From positions 248,001-312,000 of the forward strand of contig CAWJFP010000036.1 in NCBI GenBank assembly GCA_963842155.1: a stretch of DNA of 64,000 bases. Reading direction: 5' to 3'. The stretch is from CAWJFP01 sp963842155. Lineage in GTDB: Bacteria > Pseudomonadota > Alphaproteobacteria > JACZXZ01. Made by a program: the position numbers and the translations under genes. Positions 26,516 to 39,205 of this stretch are shown piece after piece. Numbering within the stretch: the first letter of the stretch is position 1; each line of letters opens with the position of its first letter. The notes beneath the pieces are model-generated. The model was not told the DNA's origin, ran no database searches, and worked only from the letters and a program-made list of their open reading frames with translations.

Positions 26516-27187
26516 TCAGGGCCTTATCTCGATGGGCGTGCCGTCCTCGACCTGGTCCCAGACGCGGCGCATGTCGGCGTTGGTGAGCGCGATGCAGCCC
26601 GCCGTCCAATCCGTCTTCAGCCGGTCCGGATTGATCGCGCTGGCGATGAAAGGCTCGCCGTGGATTTCGATCGAGCCCCCGGGATCGACGTGCATCTTGC
26701 GCGCCCGCGCCCGATCGCTCGCATTGGGATAGGAGACGTGCAGCGCCAGGGTGAAGAGGCTTTCGGGATCGCGCCCGCTGACCATGTAATCGCCTTCCGG
26801 CGTGCGGCCGTCGCCTTTCTGGACCTTGGGTCCGATCGGATGATGGCCGAGCTGGACTGGAAAGCTCGCCATGACATAGCCGTCGCCCCGCACCAGCTCC
26901 ATGACGCGCAGATGCTTGATCACGAGAACGCGGTCGGCCTTCTCGAGCATCGCGGCCGCGGCCGGCCCCGTGGTGGCGAGCTGCGGCGGGGTCGTCGGCC
27001 GCGGGGCGATCTGCGGCGGAGCGTCCTCGGGCGTCACCGGCGTGACGATCCGGCCGGTGGGTGCCACCGGCGTCACGACCCCGGAGACGACCGGCGTTAC
27101 CGTACCGGCGGGCGCTGCCAAGGCGGCCGGCGCGCCTGCCAAGATCGCGGCAAGGGATATGTAAAGAAGCCTCGAAGAATTGAGCAC
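26516..27187 (-). CDS. L,D-transpeptidase (YkuD family)
   Basis: The protein has 223 residues. A signal peptide (LLYISLAAILAGAPAALA) is followed by a Pro/Thr/Val-rich linker with repeated VTPV units (about residues 28-70) and the YkuD catalytic domain. The latter holds SIEIHGEP (His) and DWTAGCIALTNADM (catalytic Cys). It forms or edits 3-3 crosslinks or attaches proteins to peptidoglycan in the periplasm. GRTPEGDYMVSGRDP is the family's substrate-loop motif. It is convergent with the thiamin-precursor operon and transcribed alone. Confidence 0.88.
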   Translation of the reverse strand: MLNSSRLLYISLAAILAGAPAALAAPAGTVTPVVSGVVTPVAPTGRIVTPVTPEDAPPQIAPRPTTPPQLATTGPAAAAMLEKADRVLVIKHLRVMELVRGDGYVMASFPVQLGHHPIGPKVQKGDGRTPEGDYMVSGRDPESLFTLALHVSYPNASDRARARKMHVDPGGSIEIHGEPFIASAINPDRLKTDWTAGCIALTNADMRRVWDQVEDGTPIEIRP

Positions 27188-27282
27188 GACGACCGATCCC
27201 CCCGCCCCCAGGAGTCAAATCAAACAGTCGGAATATCCAGTAATATAAAGGATTCGCGGCGTCAAGCTTCGTCGAATGCTGC

Positions 27283-28727
27283 TCAATCCCCTTCGGGCGT
27301 GGAGCTCAAGGGCGGTTGGGCATTTGCCACCGGGCGCCGGCCCGACATTTCCGCCCCCGCGTCGCGGGCGAGCGGCAGGTACACGAAGGCCGACGCCGCG
27401 GCGATCGCGCCGACGACGAAGAATGCGGGGCGGAAATCGGCGGCGAGGAGATGCCCGCCGCCGCGCGCCGTGACGGTGATATGCAGGAGAAGCGCGCCAG
27501 TGCCGACGCCGACGCTCAAGGAGAGCTGCTGCGCCATGCTGGCGAAGCTCGTCGCCTGGCTCATCCGCTCGCGCGGCACGTCGGCATAGGCGAGGGCGTT
27601 GACGGAGGTGAATTGCAGCGAGCGAAAATAGCCGCTCGTTAGCAGCACCGCGAGCATCAAGACGGTGCCGGTCTGGGGCGTGAAGAGCCCGTAGGCGGCG
27701 AGCATGGCGCTGCTCACGAGCGCGTTGCCGATCAGCACCGCGCGAAAGCCGAGCCATTGCAGGATCGGTCGCGCGGTGACCTTCATGGTCATCGAGCCCA
27801 CCGCCGTCGCGAAGGTGATGAGGCCGGACCGGAAAGGATCGAGGCCGAAGCCCTCCTGCAGCATCAGCGGCAGGAGAAACGGCACGGCGCCGATGCCGAT
27901 GCGGAAAAGAAAGCCGCCGAGGACGCTGGCCCGGAAGGTCGGAATACGCAGCAGGCTGAGGTCGATTACCGGATGGGCGACGCGGCGCGCATAATGGGCG
28001 TAAAGCGTCAAAGACGCGGCTCCGAGCGCGAAGAGCGCGATCACGACCGGCGTGGACAACATGCCGCGCCCCGCCGATTCGAAGCCGAACACCATGCCCG
28101 TGAGGCCCGTCGCCGTCATCAGGAAGCCCGCCAGGTCGAGCGGCGGCACGCCCTCCTCGCGTCTGTCCTCGATGAAGATCGTCACCAGCACGAAACCCAA
28201 TATCCCGATGGGAATATTGATCCAGAAGATCCAGCGCCAGGAGGCGAAGGTGGTGATGAAGCCGCCCAGCGGCGGACCGATGATGGGGCCCATGAGCGCC
28301 GGCACGGTGAGGTAGGCAAGCGCGCTCACCAGCTCGGATTTCGGCACCGAGCGCAAGAGCACGAGCCGCCCCACCGGGACCATCATCGCACCGCCCAATG
28401 CCCTGGAAGACGCGGGCGACGACGAAGCCCAGCAGCGAATCGCTGAAGCCGCAGAGGATCGAGCCCGTGCTGAAGATGACGATCGCCGCGCGGAAGACGC
28501 GGCGCGCGCCGAAGCGGTCGGCCACCCAACCGCTCACCGGGATGAACACGGCGAGGCTGAAGAGATAGGAGGTGATGGCGAGATTGAGGCGCAGCGGATC
28601 CTCGCCGAGCGAGCGGGCGATCGCCGGCAGTGCCGTCGCCAGCACGGTCGAGTTGAAGATTCTCCATGAAGAGCGCGCAGGCGACGATCAGGGGGATCAG
28701 CATCCGGCGCGACGCGGGGGGCGGCAT
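27283..28727 (-). CDS. MFS drug efflux transporter (DHA2-like), two frameshifts
   Basis: Three frames together give a complete transporter of about 480 residues. The N-terminal piece (MLIPLIVACALFMEN) joins ALPAIARSLGEDPLRLN if one base at 28658 is removed. The second piece (VADRFGARRVF, motif A; ARVFQGIG) joins AMMVPVGRLVLLRS if one base in the run 28394-28396 is removed. IIGPPLGGFITTFASWRWIF is motif C. The C-terminal half is intact. It resembles EmrB-like proton-driven exporters; the substrate is unknown. Confidence 0.8.
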
Positions 28728-28812
28728 GCAAGAAAACTCGAATTATCGCTGCTCGGCCGCAGGATAGGCGCTTCGCCGCGGGCGCGCCATGTCGGCGGCG
28801 CCGCGAATGCGC

Positions 28813-29677
28813 TTAATCGGCCGTCTTCGCCCGCGCGAGGATGCGTTGCGCCAGGACGAGATGGGGGCGATCGACCATCCTGCCGCCGATGCCGACCGTG
28901 CCGGCCTCGGGGCTCGCCTCGAATGCCGCCGTCACCTGCCGCGCCCAGTCGAGTTCCTCCGCCGTCGCCGCGAAGGCTCGATTGATGATCGGGACTTGCG
29001 CCGGATGGATCGCCATCTTGGCGGTGAAGCCGGCGCGCCGCGCCGCCTGGCATTCGGCCGACAGCCCCGGCTCGTCCTTGTAGTCGGCATAGATCGTGTC
29101 GATCGCGGCGACGCCCGCGTGGGCGGCTGCGAGAAGGCACAAGGCGCGGGCGAGGCGAAACACGTCGTCATAGACGCCGTCGGGCCGTCGATTGACGGCG
29201 CCCAGGACGGCCGCCAAATCCTCGGCACCCCAGGTTAGCCCCTCGAGCCGCTTCGAGACGCCCGCATAGCCCCCAAGCGCGAAGACGGCGGCCGGCGTCT
29301 CGGTGGCGATGGCGATGATGCGCGTGGCCCCCTGCACGCTGGCCGGCGGCCGTCTCATGCTCGGCGAGCCGGCGGTCGAGGTCGGTCAAATCCTCGGGCA
29401 TCGATTTCGGCAGCATGATGCCGTCGGGCCCCGCCGGCATGACCGCGGCGAGATCGTCGAGCGCAAATCCGCCGGCGAGGGGATTGATCCGCACGTAGCG
29501 CAGCGCCTTGCCGGCGCGCGGCATCTCGAGGAAGCCGCGCGCCAGCCGGCGCGCCTCGGGCCGCCGCGACGCGGCGACCGAATCCTCGAGATCGAGGATC
29601 AGGACGTCGGCCTCGCCGTCGGCGGCGCGGGCGAGCTTGCGCTCGTCGTCGGCCGGCACGAAGAGGAGCGAGCGCAT
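28813..29677 (-). CDS. HpcH/HpaI-family CoA ester lyase (CitE-like), frameshifted
   Basis: The N-terminal frame gives RSLLFVPADDERKLARAA, ADVLILDLEDSVA and VRINPLAGGF. The C-terminal frame gives TRIIAIATETPAAVFALGGY, GLTWGAEDLAAVLGA, AIDTIYADYKD and KMAIHPAQVPIINRAF. These are all CitE/malyl-CoA-lyase-like motifs. Removing one base near 29341 joins them into a protein of about 287 residues. Family members cleave malyl-, methylmalyl- or citramalyl-CoA. It starts three bases after the MaoC gene stops, so the two probably act together on a hydroxyacyl-CoA. Confidence 0.82.
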
Positions 29678-29680
29678 CGC

Positions 29681-30139
29681 TCAAGCCTCCTTGGGCCGGC
29701 GCTTCATGAAGGCCGAGCGCCGGCAGCTCGCCACCAGCTCGCCATGTTGGTTGATAGCCTGATGCTCGAACTCGACGATGCCCGCCTCGGGCCGCGAGCG
29801 GCTTTGCCGCTTCGCCACCACGATCGTGCGCGCGCGGATGGTATCGCCATGGAACACAGGCTTGGGAAACTCGACCTTGCTCATGCCGAGATTGGCGATG
29901 GTGGTGCCGAGGGTGGTATCGCCGACGGTCATGCCGACGAGCAGCCCCAAGGTGAAGAGGCTGTTCACCAGCGGGCGGCCGAACTCGGTGCTCTTCGCGA
30001 ACTCGGCGTCGAGATGGAGCGGCTGGGGGTTCATGGTGAGCGTGCTGAAAAGGACATTGTCCGTCTCGGTCACCGTGCGCCCGAGCGCATGCTCGAAGAC
30101 CTGCCCGTCGCTGAAATCCTCGTAATAGAGACCGGCCAT
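29681..30139 (-). CDS. MaoC-family dehydratase
   Basis: The protein has 152 residues, a single hot-dog MaoC domain. TVTETDNVLFSTLTMNPQPLH carries the hydratase motif region, with PLHLDAEFAKSTEFGRPLVN (conserved Asp/His region) and VEFPKPVFHGDTIRA. It probably hydrates an enoyl-CoA such as a mesaconyl-type compound. It is paired with the CoA ester lyase downstream and divergent from the SDR gene. The substrate is not assigned, and the protein is shorter than known mesaconyl-CoA hydratases. Confidence 0.82.
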   Translation of the reverse strand: MAGLYYEDFSDGQVFEHALGRTVTETDNVLFSTLTMNPQPLHLDAEFAKSTEFGRPLVNSLFTLGLLVGMTVGDTTLGTTIANLGMSKVEFPKPVFHGDTIRARTIVVAKRQSRSRPEAGIVEFEHQAINQHGELVASCRRSAFMKRRPKEA

Positions 30140-30233
30140 GTTGCAACTCCGCGTGAGGCGATCAATTTGCTGGAGGCGCGGGAATTGGTATCATTCCGGC
30201 GCCGTTCCGTCTCGACTATTGGGGCAAGCCTAA

Positions 30234-31028
30234 ATGGATTTGAAGCTCAAGGGCCGCCGCGCCCTCGTTACCGGCTCGACGCTCGGCATCGGCTATGCCA
30301 TCGCACGGGGGCTTGCCCTCGAGGGGGCGGAGGTCGCCATCACCGGCCGCAAGCCGGAATCGGTCGAGCGCTCGCTCGCGCGTCTGCGCAAAGAGGTGCC
30401 GGGCGCCAGCGTCGCGGGAATCGCCGCCGACTGCGCCGCGAGCGCGGGCGCCGAGATCCTGTTCGGCCGCGTCCCCGAACTCGACATCCTCGTCAATAAT
30501 CTCGGCATTTTCGAGCCCAAGCCCTTCTACAAGATCAGCGACGAGGATTGGCTCCGCTTCTTCGAGACGAACGTGCTCAGCGGCGTGCGCTTCTCGCGCC
30601 ATTACGCGCCGGGCATGGCGAAGCGCGGCTGGGGCCGCATCCTCTTCGTCTCGAGCGAATCCGCTCTCAATATCCCACGCGAGATGATCCATTACGGCCT
30701 GACCAAGACGGCGCAGCTCGCACTCTCGCGCGGGTTGGCGATCGAGCTCGCCGCCACGGGCGTCACCGTCAACGCGATCATGCCGGGCCCCACCAAGACC
30801 GAGGGCGTCATCACTTTCCTGGCGCAGAATGCCAAGGCCGCGGGCAAGACGGTCGCCGAGATCGAGGCCGATTTCTTCAAGACGATACGTCCCTCCTCGC
30901 TCACCAAGCGCTTCGCCGAGCCCGAGGAGGTGGCGAACCTCGCCGTCTACCTATGCGGCGCGGGCGCCTCCTCGACCACGGGCGCCGCCTTGCGCGTCGA
31001 CGGCGGCGTGGTGGCCACGATCACTTAA
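30234..31028 (+). CDS. Short-chain dehydrogenase/reductase
   Basis: The protein has 264 residues, a classical SDR. TGSTLGIGYAIARGLALEGA is the coenzyme motif, ILVNNLGIFEPKPF is NNxG-like, SSESALNIP contains the catalytic Ser region, YGLTK is the catalytic YxxxK, and VNAIMPGPTKTEGV is the substrate loop. It is divergent from the MaoC-lyase pair and its stop overlaps the end of the convergent thioesterase gene by three bases. It is likely a 3-hydroxyacyl or alcohol dehydrogenase connected with the nearby CoA-ester genes; this is inference. Confidence 0.85.
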   Translation: MDLKLKGRRALVTGSTLGIGYAIARGLALEGAEVAITGRKPESVERSLARLRKEVPGASVAGIAADCAASAGAEILFGRVPELDILVNNLGIFEPKPFYKISDEDWLRFFETNVLSGVRFSRHYAPGMAKRGWGRILFVSSESALNIPREMIHYGLTKTAQLALSRGLAIELAATGVTVNAIMPGPTKTEGVITFLAQNAKAAGKTVAEIEADFFKTIRPSSLTKRFAEPEEVANLAVYLCGAGASSTTGAALRVDGGVVATIT

Positions 31029-31453
31029 GCGCCTTCCTCGACGGCGAATTGCGCCATGATCTCGGACGGGACCTCCGCCGCGCGCATGCCGGAGGGCCGC
31101 TCAGGGTCGCGCACCGTCCAGGCGCGGATCTCGCGGCCCTCGACGGCGAGCGCGCCCTTGTTGCTGATGCGGTGCTCGACCACGAGCGTTCGGCCGCGCC
31201 ATTCGGCGACCCAGCTCGAAATCTCGATGAGGTCGCCGAAGCGGCAGGGCCTGAGGAATTTGGCGCTCGCGTCAAGCAGCGGTACGCCGATCCAGCCGCC
31301 TTTGTCCATCATGGTCTCCCAATCGAGGCCGACCTGGCGGAACAGCATCTCGGTGCCCCGGTCGAACCATTCGAAATAGCGCGGATAGAACACGATCCGC
31401 GCTGGGTCGCAGTCCGCGAAATTGACCGTTCGGGCCATCACCAAGCGCCTCAT
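31025..31453 (-). CDS. Acyl-CoA thioesterase, 4-hydroxybenzoyl-CoA thioesterase type
   Basis: The protein has 142 residues with a hot-dog fold. The motif VNFADCDPARIVFYPRYFEWFD contains the catalytic Asp of 4HBT-type thioesterases. The start at 31453 has a GGGAGGGG ribosome-binding site directly upstream on the minus strand; longer reading to 31624 looks non-coding. It hydrolyses an acyl- or aryl-CoA. Its end overlaps the end of the SDR gene. Confidence 0.85.
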   Translation of the reverse strand: MRRLVMARTVNFADCDPARIVFYPRYFEWFDRGTEMLFRQVGLDWETMMDKGGWIGVPLLDASAKFLRPCRFGDLIEISSWVAEWRGRTLVVEHRISNKGALAVEGREIRAWTVRDPERPSGMRAAEVPSEIMAQFAVEEGA

Positions 31454-31602
31454 ATCCCCTCCCGAGAACTCGTGGCCCGCATCGGTGGGGCCGCCGGCAC
31501 TGTGGCATCGCGCCCCGCCGCTTGCCAAGCGCGGCTGCTTGCGGCCGAGAGGCGAAGCGGCCAAATTCCCCGAGCCGCACCACAGCGGCCAAGTCGGACA
31601 AT

Positions 31603-32022
31603 ATGGCATTTCCCCGTTCTGCATCCTTTTCCCGCCGCGCCAAAGCCGAGAGCCTCGCCGCGTGGATCCTCGTCATGCTGGCCGGCAGCCTGCTGGCGTC
31701 TGGCGCCCAGACGGCGGGCGTCAACGACGCCGGTGCCATGGTCTTCAAGCGCTGCCTCATCTGCCATAGCGTCGCCGCCGGTCAGCCCAATCGACTTGGC
31801 CCCAATCTCCATGGCCTGTTCGCGCGGCCGGCGGGCAAGGCGCCGGGCTTCGGATATTCCGCGGGTCTGGCGGCGGCTCAGTTCAACTGGGATGATCAAA
31901 AACTCGACAAATGGCTTGAAAATCCTGAGAAATTCATTTCCGACACGACCATGAGCTTTCAAGTCGATGATGATGCGGAGCGCGCCGCGGTCATCGCCTA
32001 TCTCCATGAGGTGACGAAGTAG
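31603..32022 (+). CDS. Class I c-type cytochrome
   Basis: The protein has 139 residues. An N-terminal hydrophobic segment (SLAAWILVMLAGSLLASG) serves as signal or anchor. The heme-binding motif is CLICH, followed by RLGPNLHGLFARPAG and a distal Met ligand in DTTMSFQV. The end ERAAVIAYLHEVTK is the usual C-terminal helix of cytochrome c2-like proteins. It carries electrons in the periplasm. It is convergent with the DUF6969-like gene. Confidence 0.9.
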   Translation: MAFPRSASFSRRAKAESLAAWILVMLAGSLLASGAQTAGVNDAGAMVFKRCLICHSVAAGQPNRLGPNLHGLFARPAGKAPGFGYSAGLAAAQFNWDDQKLDKWLENPEKFISDTTMSFQVDDDAERAAVIAYLHEVTK

Positions 32023-32031
32023 CCGCCAGGC

Positions 32032-32823
32032 TCAGCGGCGCGGGCGTCTCGCGGCCGCCTGCAGGCGGCCGATCTGGTCCTCGACCGAGATGGCGATCTT
32101 CGACGTCACCTCCAGGCGGCGATCCTCGAAGACGTCGGAAGCGGCGTCGCGCCGTTGCCATGCCGCGACGGCGCGGTCGCGCTCCCAGACGAGCTGCTCG
32201 ATCTGCGGCCTGAAAAGGCGGATCATGGCCGTGATCCATCGGTTGACCGGCCAGGAGGGATGCGCGACATCGATCACGAAGCGGTCGAGCATCGCGATCA
32301 CGTCGCGCGCTCGATACCAAGTCTCGTCCGTGACCCAGCGGTTGGTGGTGAAGAGCTCGATGGCCTGACCGCCATCGTCCATCGAAATGGCGACAAGATG
32401 GCTCAGCGGCTCCGCGCCGTCCTTCGAGGACGGGGCAGCCGAGACGGGTGCCGGCCTGATGCCGGCGGGCATGCCTTTCGGCCGGAGGAAGCAATGAAAA
32501 TGGCCATGCTCGCCGGAGCGCTCCTGCCCACCGTGAGCGTGGTAATAATATTGCGCGTGACTCGCCAAGTCATGGACGTCGTCGGGCGGATAGTGATTCC
32601 ACTCGTAAAAGGTGCCTTGGCCTCGCAGCAGCTCGCCCACGATATTATCGCCCGTCTTCGCAAGTACGCGTTGGCAATCGCGCACCTCCCGGCCCGCCTC
32701 GATCATCGCCGCCAGCGCCGTGCGCGGCAGCCCCGAAAGATCGGCGGTACTCGCCATCGCCGGCTCGACCGGCAGCAGCAATGGCGCGGAGGATTTCCGG
32801 ACGCGATGGGGACGCATGGGCAA
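32032..32823 (-). CDS. His-rich conserved protein (DUF6969-like)
   Basis: The protein has 263 residues and is predicted soluble with no signal peptide. The central part is striking: GTFYEWNHYPPDDVHD, then HAQYYYHAHGG and GEHGHFHCFLRPKGMP, giving nine His within about 50 residues. This is followed by LVAISMDDGGQAIELFTTNRWVTDETWY. I recall this pattern as a domain of unknown function (DUF6969), but that is from memory. The His clusters suggest metal or heme binding. It lies opposite a cytochrome c gene, ending ten bases from it. No function is assigned. Confidence 0.6.
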   Translation of the reverse strand: MPMRPHRVRKSSAPLLLPVEPAMASTADLSGLPRTALAAMIEAGREVRDCQRVLAKTGDNIVGELLRGQGTFYEWNHYPPDDVHDLASHAQYYYHAHGGQERSGEHGHFHCFLRPKGMPAGIRPAPVSAAPSSKDGAEPLSHLVAISMDDGGQAIELFTTNRWVTDETWYRARDVIAMLDRFVIDVAHPSWPVNRWITAMIRLFRPQIEQLVWERDRAVAAWQRRDAASDVFEDRRLEVTSKIAISVEDQIGRLQAAARRPRR

Positions 32824-33113
32824 ATGCTTAGCGCAAATTCTCGGGCAGTGAAATGGCCGCCCCCCCTCATGAGTCGCGTGACGACTCGAGCACCCGAGAG
32901 GGCGGGAAGCGCATCCGGACCGCTCCTAAGGGTCATGCTGCACGATTTATTAACGATCTTCCGACAGATTAAGGGAAGAGGCACCACGCGCCCCCGAGGC
33001 GCGGCCGGAGCCTATTTGCCGAGGTCGCAGCGGGCCTGAGGGAGCGACGGCGCCGAGCTTGGGAGGGGGGCCTGTACCCCCTCGCAGACTCGACGCAGCG
33101 AGGTCGTGAAGGC

Positions 33114-36500
<3,387 letters not shown>

Positions 36501-36550
36501 GGATGGGGCGGCTTGCCAACGGCGCGATGCGGTCGGCATAGTCCCGCGCC

Positions 36551-37291
36551 ATGATCCTGCTTTTCACCGATTTCGGCGCGGCCGGGCCCTATCTCGGTCA
36601 GCTGAGAACCGTGCTGGCCGCCGAAGCGCCGGGGGTGCCGGTGATCGACCTCATGTCGGACGCGCCGACCCACGATCCTTTTTCCGCCTCCTATCTGCTC
36701 GCGGCCTTGGCCAGCCATGTTCCGGCCGGGAGCGTCGTGCTGGCCGTGGTGGATCCCGGCGTGGGCGGCGAACGCCGGCCTGCCATCGCGGAGATCGACG
36801 GCAGCTGGTATGTCGGGCCCGACAACGGCCTCTTCGAGCCGCTCCTGGGGCGTGCGGACGACGCCCGCTGGTGGGAGATTTCTTGGCGGCCGGCGACGCT
36901 TTCCTCGAGCTTCCACGGGCGCGATCTTTTCGCGCCGATCGCCGCCCGGCTGGCCCGCGGGGAGCGCCCTGAGGCCGATCCCGCCATGGCGATCGAGCGG
37001 CCGATCGCGGAATTGCGCCGGCCCGATTGGCCCAATGAGCTGCCGCGCATCATCTATATCGATCACTACGGCAACGCCGTGACGGGCATGCGCGCGGCAA
37101 GTCTTGGAGACAAGGCGCTGCTCGAAGCAGGCGGGCGCCCGATCGCTCGCGCACGAACCTTCGGCGACCGGCCGCCGGGCGGCGCCTTCTGGTACATGAA
37201 TTCGAGCGGGCTTGCGGAGATCGCGGTCAATCAGGGCCGCGCCGACGCGACGCTCGGCTTGTCGATCGGGAGCCCCGTGATCGTGATTTGA
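36551..37291 (+). CDS. SAM hydroxide adenosyltransferase / SAM hydrolase (DUF62)
   Basis: The protein has 246 residues. DUF62 motifs are LLFTDFGAAGPYLGQLR, DLMSDAPTHDPFSASYLL, AVVDPGVGGERRP, WYVGPDNGLFEPLL, FHGRDLFAPIAARLA and IYIDHYGNAVTGM. Members hydrolyse S-adenosylmethionine to adenosine and methionine and are related to fluorinase and chlorinase. The large aromatic and halide-site features of those halogenases are not evident. It lies 50 bases after the kinase gene and may be co-transcribed. Confidence 0.88.
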   Translation: MILLFTDFGAAGPYLGQLRTVLAAEAPGVPVIDLMSDAPTHDPFSASYLLAALASHVPAGSVVLAVVDPGVGGERRPAIAEIDGSWYVGPDNGLFEPLLGRADDARWWEISWRPATLSSSFHGRDLFAPIAARLARGERPEADPAMAIERPIAELRRPDWPNELPRIIYIDHYGNAVTGMRAASLGDKALLEAGGRPIARARTFGDRPPGGAFWYMNSSGLAEIAVNQGRADATLGLSIGSPVIVI

Positions 37292-37300
37292 GTCCCTCGC

Positions 37301-37483
37301 TCAAGCCGGCTCGGGCGAGCCGTCCTCCTCGTCGCGCGGCGTACGGGGCCGGCGCCGATAGGCTTTGGCCGAGGGCTTGATGCCATGGCCGAGCCGCTTC
37401 GTCGCCACGGCATAGGGATTGCGGCCGGAGGGGCGCAGCGGAGCGCGCGGCTTGCGCTTGGCTTTTTTTCGCGGCCGCGCCAT
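37301..37483 (-). CDS. Small basic protein of unknown function
   Basis: The protein has 60 residues, very rich in Lys/Arg/Pro (ARPRKKAKRKPRAPLRPSG), with a central NPYAVATKRLGHG. It starts at 37483, 14 bases after the carbonic anhydrase gene stops, so it is likely the last gene of the argC operon. The composition suggests nucleic-acid or ribosome binding, but nothing in the sequence proves it. The reading is clean and coherent, unlike the antisense frames around it. Confidence 0.5.
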   Translation of the reverse strand: MARPRKKAKRKPRAPLRPSGRNPYAVATKRLGHGIKPSAKAYRRRPRTPRDEEDGSPEPA

Positions 37484-37497
37484 GGCCCCCTTCCCGC

Positions 37498-38049
37498 TCA
37501 ACCGAGATCGCGCCGGTACCGCGCGGCGAGCTCGGCATAGTGATGGGCGATATAGGGGATGTCGGCCCGTTCCGCCTCGCTGAGCGTGCGCGCGGCCTTC
37601 GCAGGCACGCCGGACCAAAGCTCGCCCGCACGCACGCGCTTTCCCGGCGTCACCACCGCGCCCGCGGCCACCATGGCGCCCGTCTCGACGAGCGCGCGGT
37701 CCATCACCGTCGCCCGCATGCCGATGAAGGCGCCGTCCTCGATGCTGCAGGCATGGATCAGCGCCATATGCCCGATCACCACGCCCTCGCCGATGAGGCA
37801 GGCGTCGCCCGGACCGCCCGCGCGGCCGTGATTGACATGGACGACCGTGCCGTCCTGCAGGTTCGTCATCCTGCCCACCCGGATGCGGTTCACGTCGCCG
37901 CGCAGCACGCAGCCGAACCAGATCGAGGCGCCCGCGCCGATCTCCACATCGCCGATCACGACGGCGCCGGGCGCCACGAACGCGTCGGACGCGATGCGCG
38001 GGCTGGCGCCCTGGAAGGGCAGGATGATCGGCGACATCGGCGCCGTCAT
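37498..38049 (-). CDS. Gamma-class carbonic anhydrase-like protein
   Basis: The protein has 183 residues, a left-handed beta-helix with hexapeptide repeats (GDVEIGAGASIWFG, IGEGVVIGHMALIHACSIED, IGMRATVMDRALVE). The zinc ligands fit His in VVHVNHGR, His in GVVIGHMALIH and the second His there. RGDVNRIRVG holds the conserved Arg. It is similar to Cam-like and YrdA-like proteins. It overlaps argC by four bases (ATGA), so they are co-translated. Confidence 0.85.
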   Translation of the reverse strand: MTAPMSPIILPFQGASPRIASDAFVAPGAVVIGDVEIGAGASIWFGCVLRGDVNRIRVGRMTNLQDGTVVHVNHGRAGGPGDACLIGEGVVIGHMALIHACSIEDGAFIGMRATVMDRALVETGAMVAAGAVVTPGKRVRAGELWSGVPAKAARTLSEAERADIPYIAHHYAELAARYRRDLG

Positions 38050-39098
38050 GGAAAGAGCGGCTGCTGCTCGAGCCCCGTGGTCTCGGCGAAGCCCTGCATG
38101 AGGTTCATATTCTGCACGGCCTGGCCCGAGGCTCCCTTGACCAGATTGTCGATCACCGAGATCAGGATGGCACGGCCCGGCAGCCGGTCGGCGAACAGCC
38201 CGATGAGGCAATGGTTCGAGCCGCGCACGTGGCGCGTGGCGGGCGCCACGCCCTTGGGCGCAAGCCGCAGGAAGGGCTCGCCCGCGTAGCGCGCCTCGAG
38301 CGTCGCGCGAAGGTCGTCGATCTTGGCCCCGCCGGCGAGCCGCACATAGATGGTCGAGAGGATGCCGCGGTTCATCGGCATGAGATGGGGCGTGAAGTTG
38401 ATCTTGACCGCCCGCCCCGCCGCGAGGGACAGCTCCTGCTCCATCTCGGGCGTATGGCGGTGATGGGCGACGCCATAGGCATGGATGCCCTCGGACACTT
38501 CGGCGAACATCATGTCCTCGCGCACCAGCCGCCCCGCTCCGGTGACGCCGGACTTGCAGTCGACGATGATGTCGTCGGGGTCGATCTGGCCGCGCTCGAC
38601 GAGCGGGACGAGCGGCAGCAGCGAGGCCGTCGGATAGCATCCGGGGACGGCGCAAAGCCGCGTCTTGCGGATGGCGTCGCGCTTCAGCTCGCTCAAGCCG
38701 TAGACGGCCTCCTGCTGCAGCTCGCGGGCGAGATGGGCGTGGCCGTACCATTGGGCATAGGTCGCCGGATCGGAGAAGCGGAAATCGGCCGATAGGTCGA
38801 GCACTTTGAGGCGCCGCGGCAGGGCCGCGATCACTTCTTGCGTCGTGCTGTGCGGCAGGCCGCAAAAGACCAGCTCGACCTCGTCCCAAGCGGCGGCGTC
38901 GATGCGGATGAGGTCGGGCAGATCGAGACCGGCCAGATGGGGAAAAACCTCGCCGAGCGGCTTGCCCGCCTGGCGGTCGGCCGTGAGCAGCCTGATCTCG
39001 GCGGCGGGATGGCGCGCGAGCAGGCGAATGAGTTCGGCGCCGGTGTAGCCCGACGCGCCCAAAATGCCGATCTTGGTCCGGTTCGATGTCTGCGCCAT
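38046..39098 (-). CDS. argC: N-acetyl-gamma-glutamyl-phosphate reductase
   Basis: The protein has 350 residues. The N-terminal Rossmann motif is IGILGASGYTGAELIRLL, the catalytic Cys lies in AVPGCYPTASLLPL, and VSEGIHAYGVAHHRHTPE holds the conserved His. NFTPHLMPMNRGILSTIYV is another family motif. It carries out the third step of arginine synthesis, reducing N-acetylglutamyl phosphate to the semialdehyde. It follows rpsI after a terminator, a common arrangement in alphaproteobacteria, and is coupled to the carbonic anhydrase gene. Confidence 0.95.
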   Translation of the reverse strand: MAQTSNRTKIGILGASGYTGAELIRLLARHPAAEIRLLTADRQAGKPLGEVFPHLAGLDLPDLIRIDAAAWDEVELVFCGLPHSTTQEVIAALPRRLKVLDLSADFRFSDPATYAQWYGHAHLARELQQEAVYGLSELKRDAIRKTRLCAVPGCYPTASLLPLVPLVERGQIDPDDIIVDCKSGVTGAGRLVREDMMFAEVSEGIHAYGVAHHRHTPEMEQELSLAAGRAVKINFTPHLMPMNRGILSTIYVRLAGGAKIDDLRATLEARYAGEPFLRLAPKGVAPATRHVRGSNHCLIGLFADRLPGRAILISVIDNLVKGASGQAVQNMNLMQGFAETTGLEQQPLFP

Positions 39099-39150
39099 GG
39101 CGGCTCGCCTTTGCTGGCCGGGCCGAGACTATGCCGCGGCCGCGGATACG

Positions 39151-39180
39151 AAAAGGGGGCGTCCCGAAAGGACGCCCCCT
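39151..39180 (-). terminator. Rho-independent terminator after rpsI
   Basis: On the minus strand a GC-rich hairpin (GGGGGCGTCC / GGACGCCCCC, five-base loop) is followed by TTTT. It lies about 26 bases after the rpsI stop and ends the rplM-rpsI transcript before argC. Confidence 0.85.
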
Positions 39181-39205
39181 GGCTCGGGAAGATGTCCGCG
39201 CGGGA

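Noticed and set aside
32871..32887. GAGTCG/CGACTC inverted repeat between the His-rich protein and kinase genes
   Set aside because: A six-base perfect repeat in GC-rich DNA is easily due to chance, and no T run or promoter element lies next to it.
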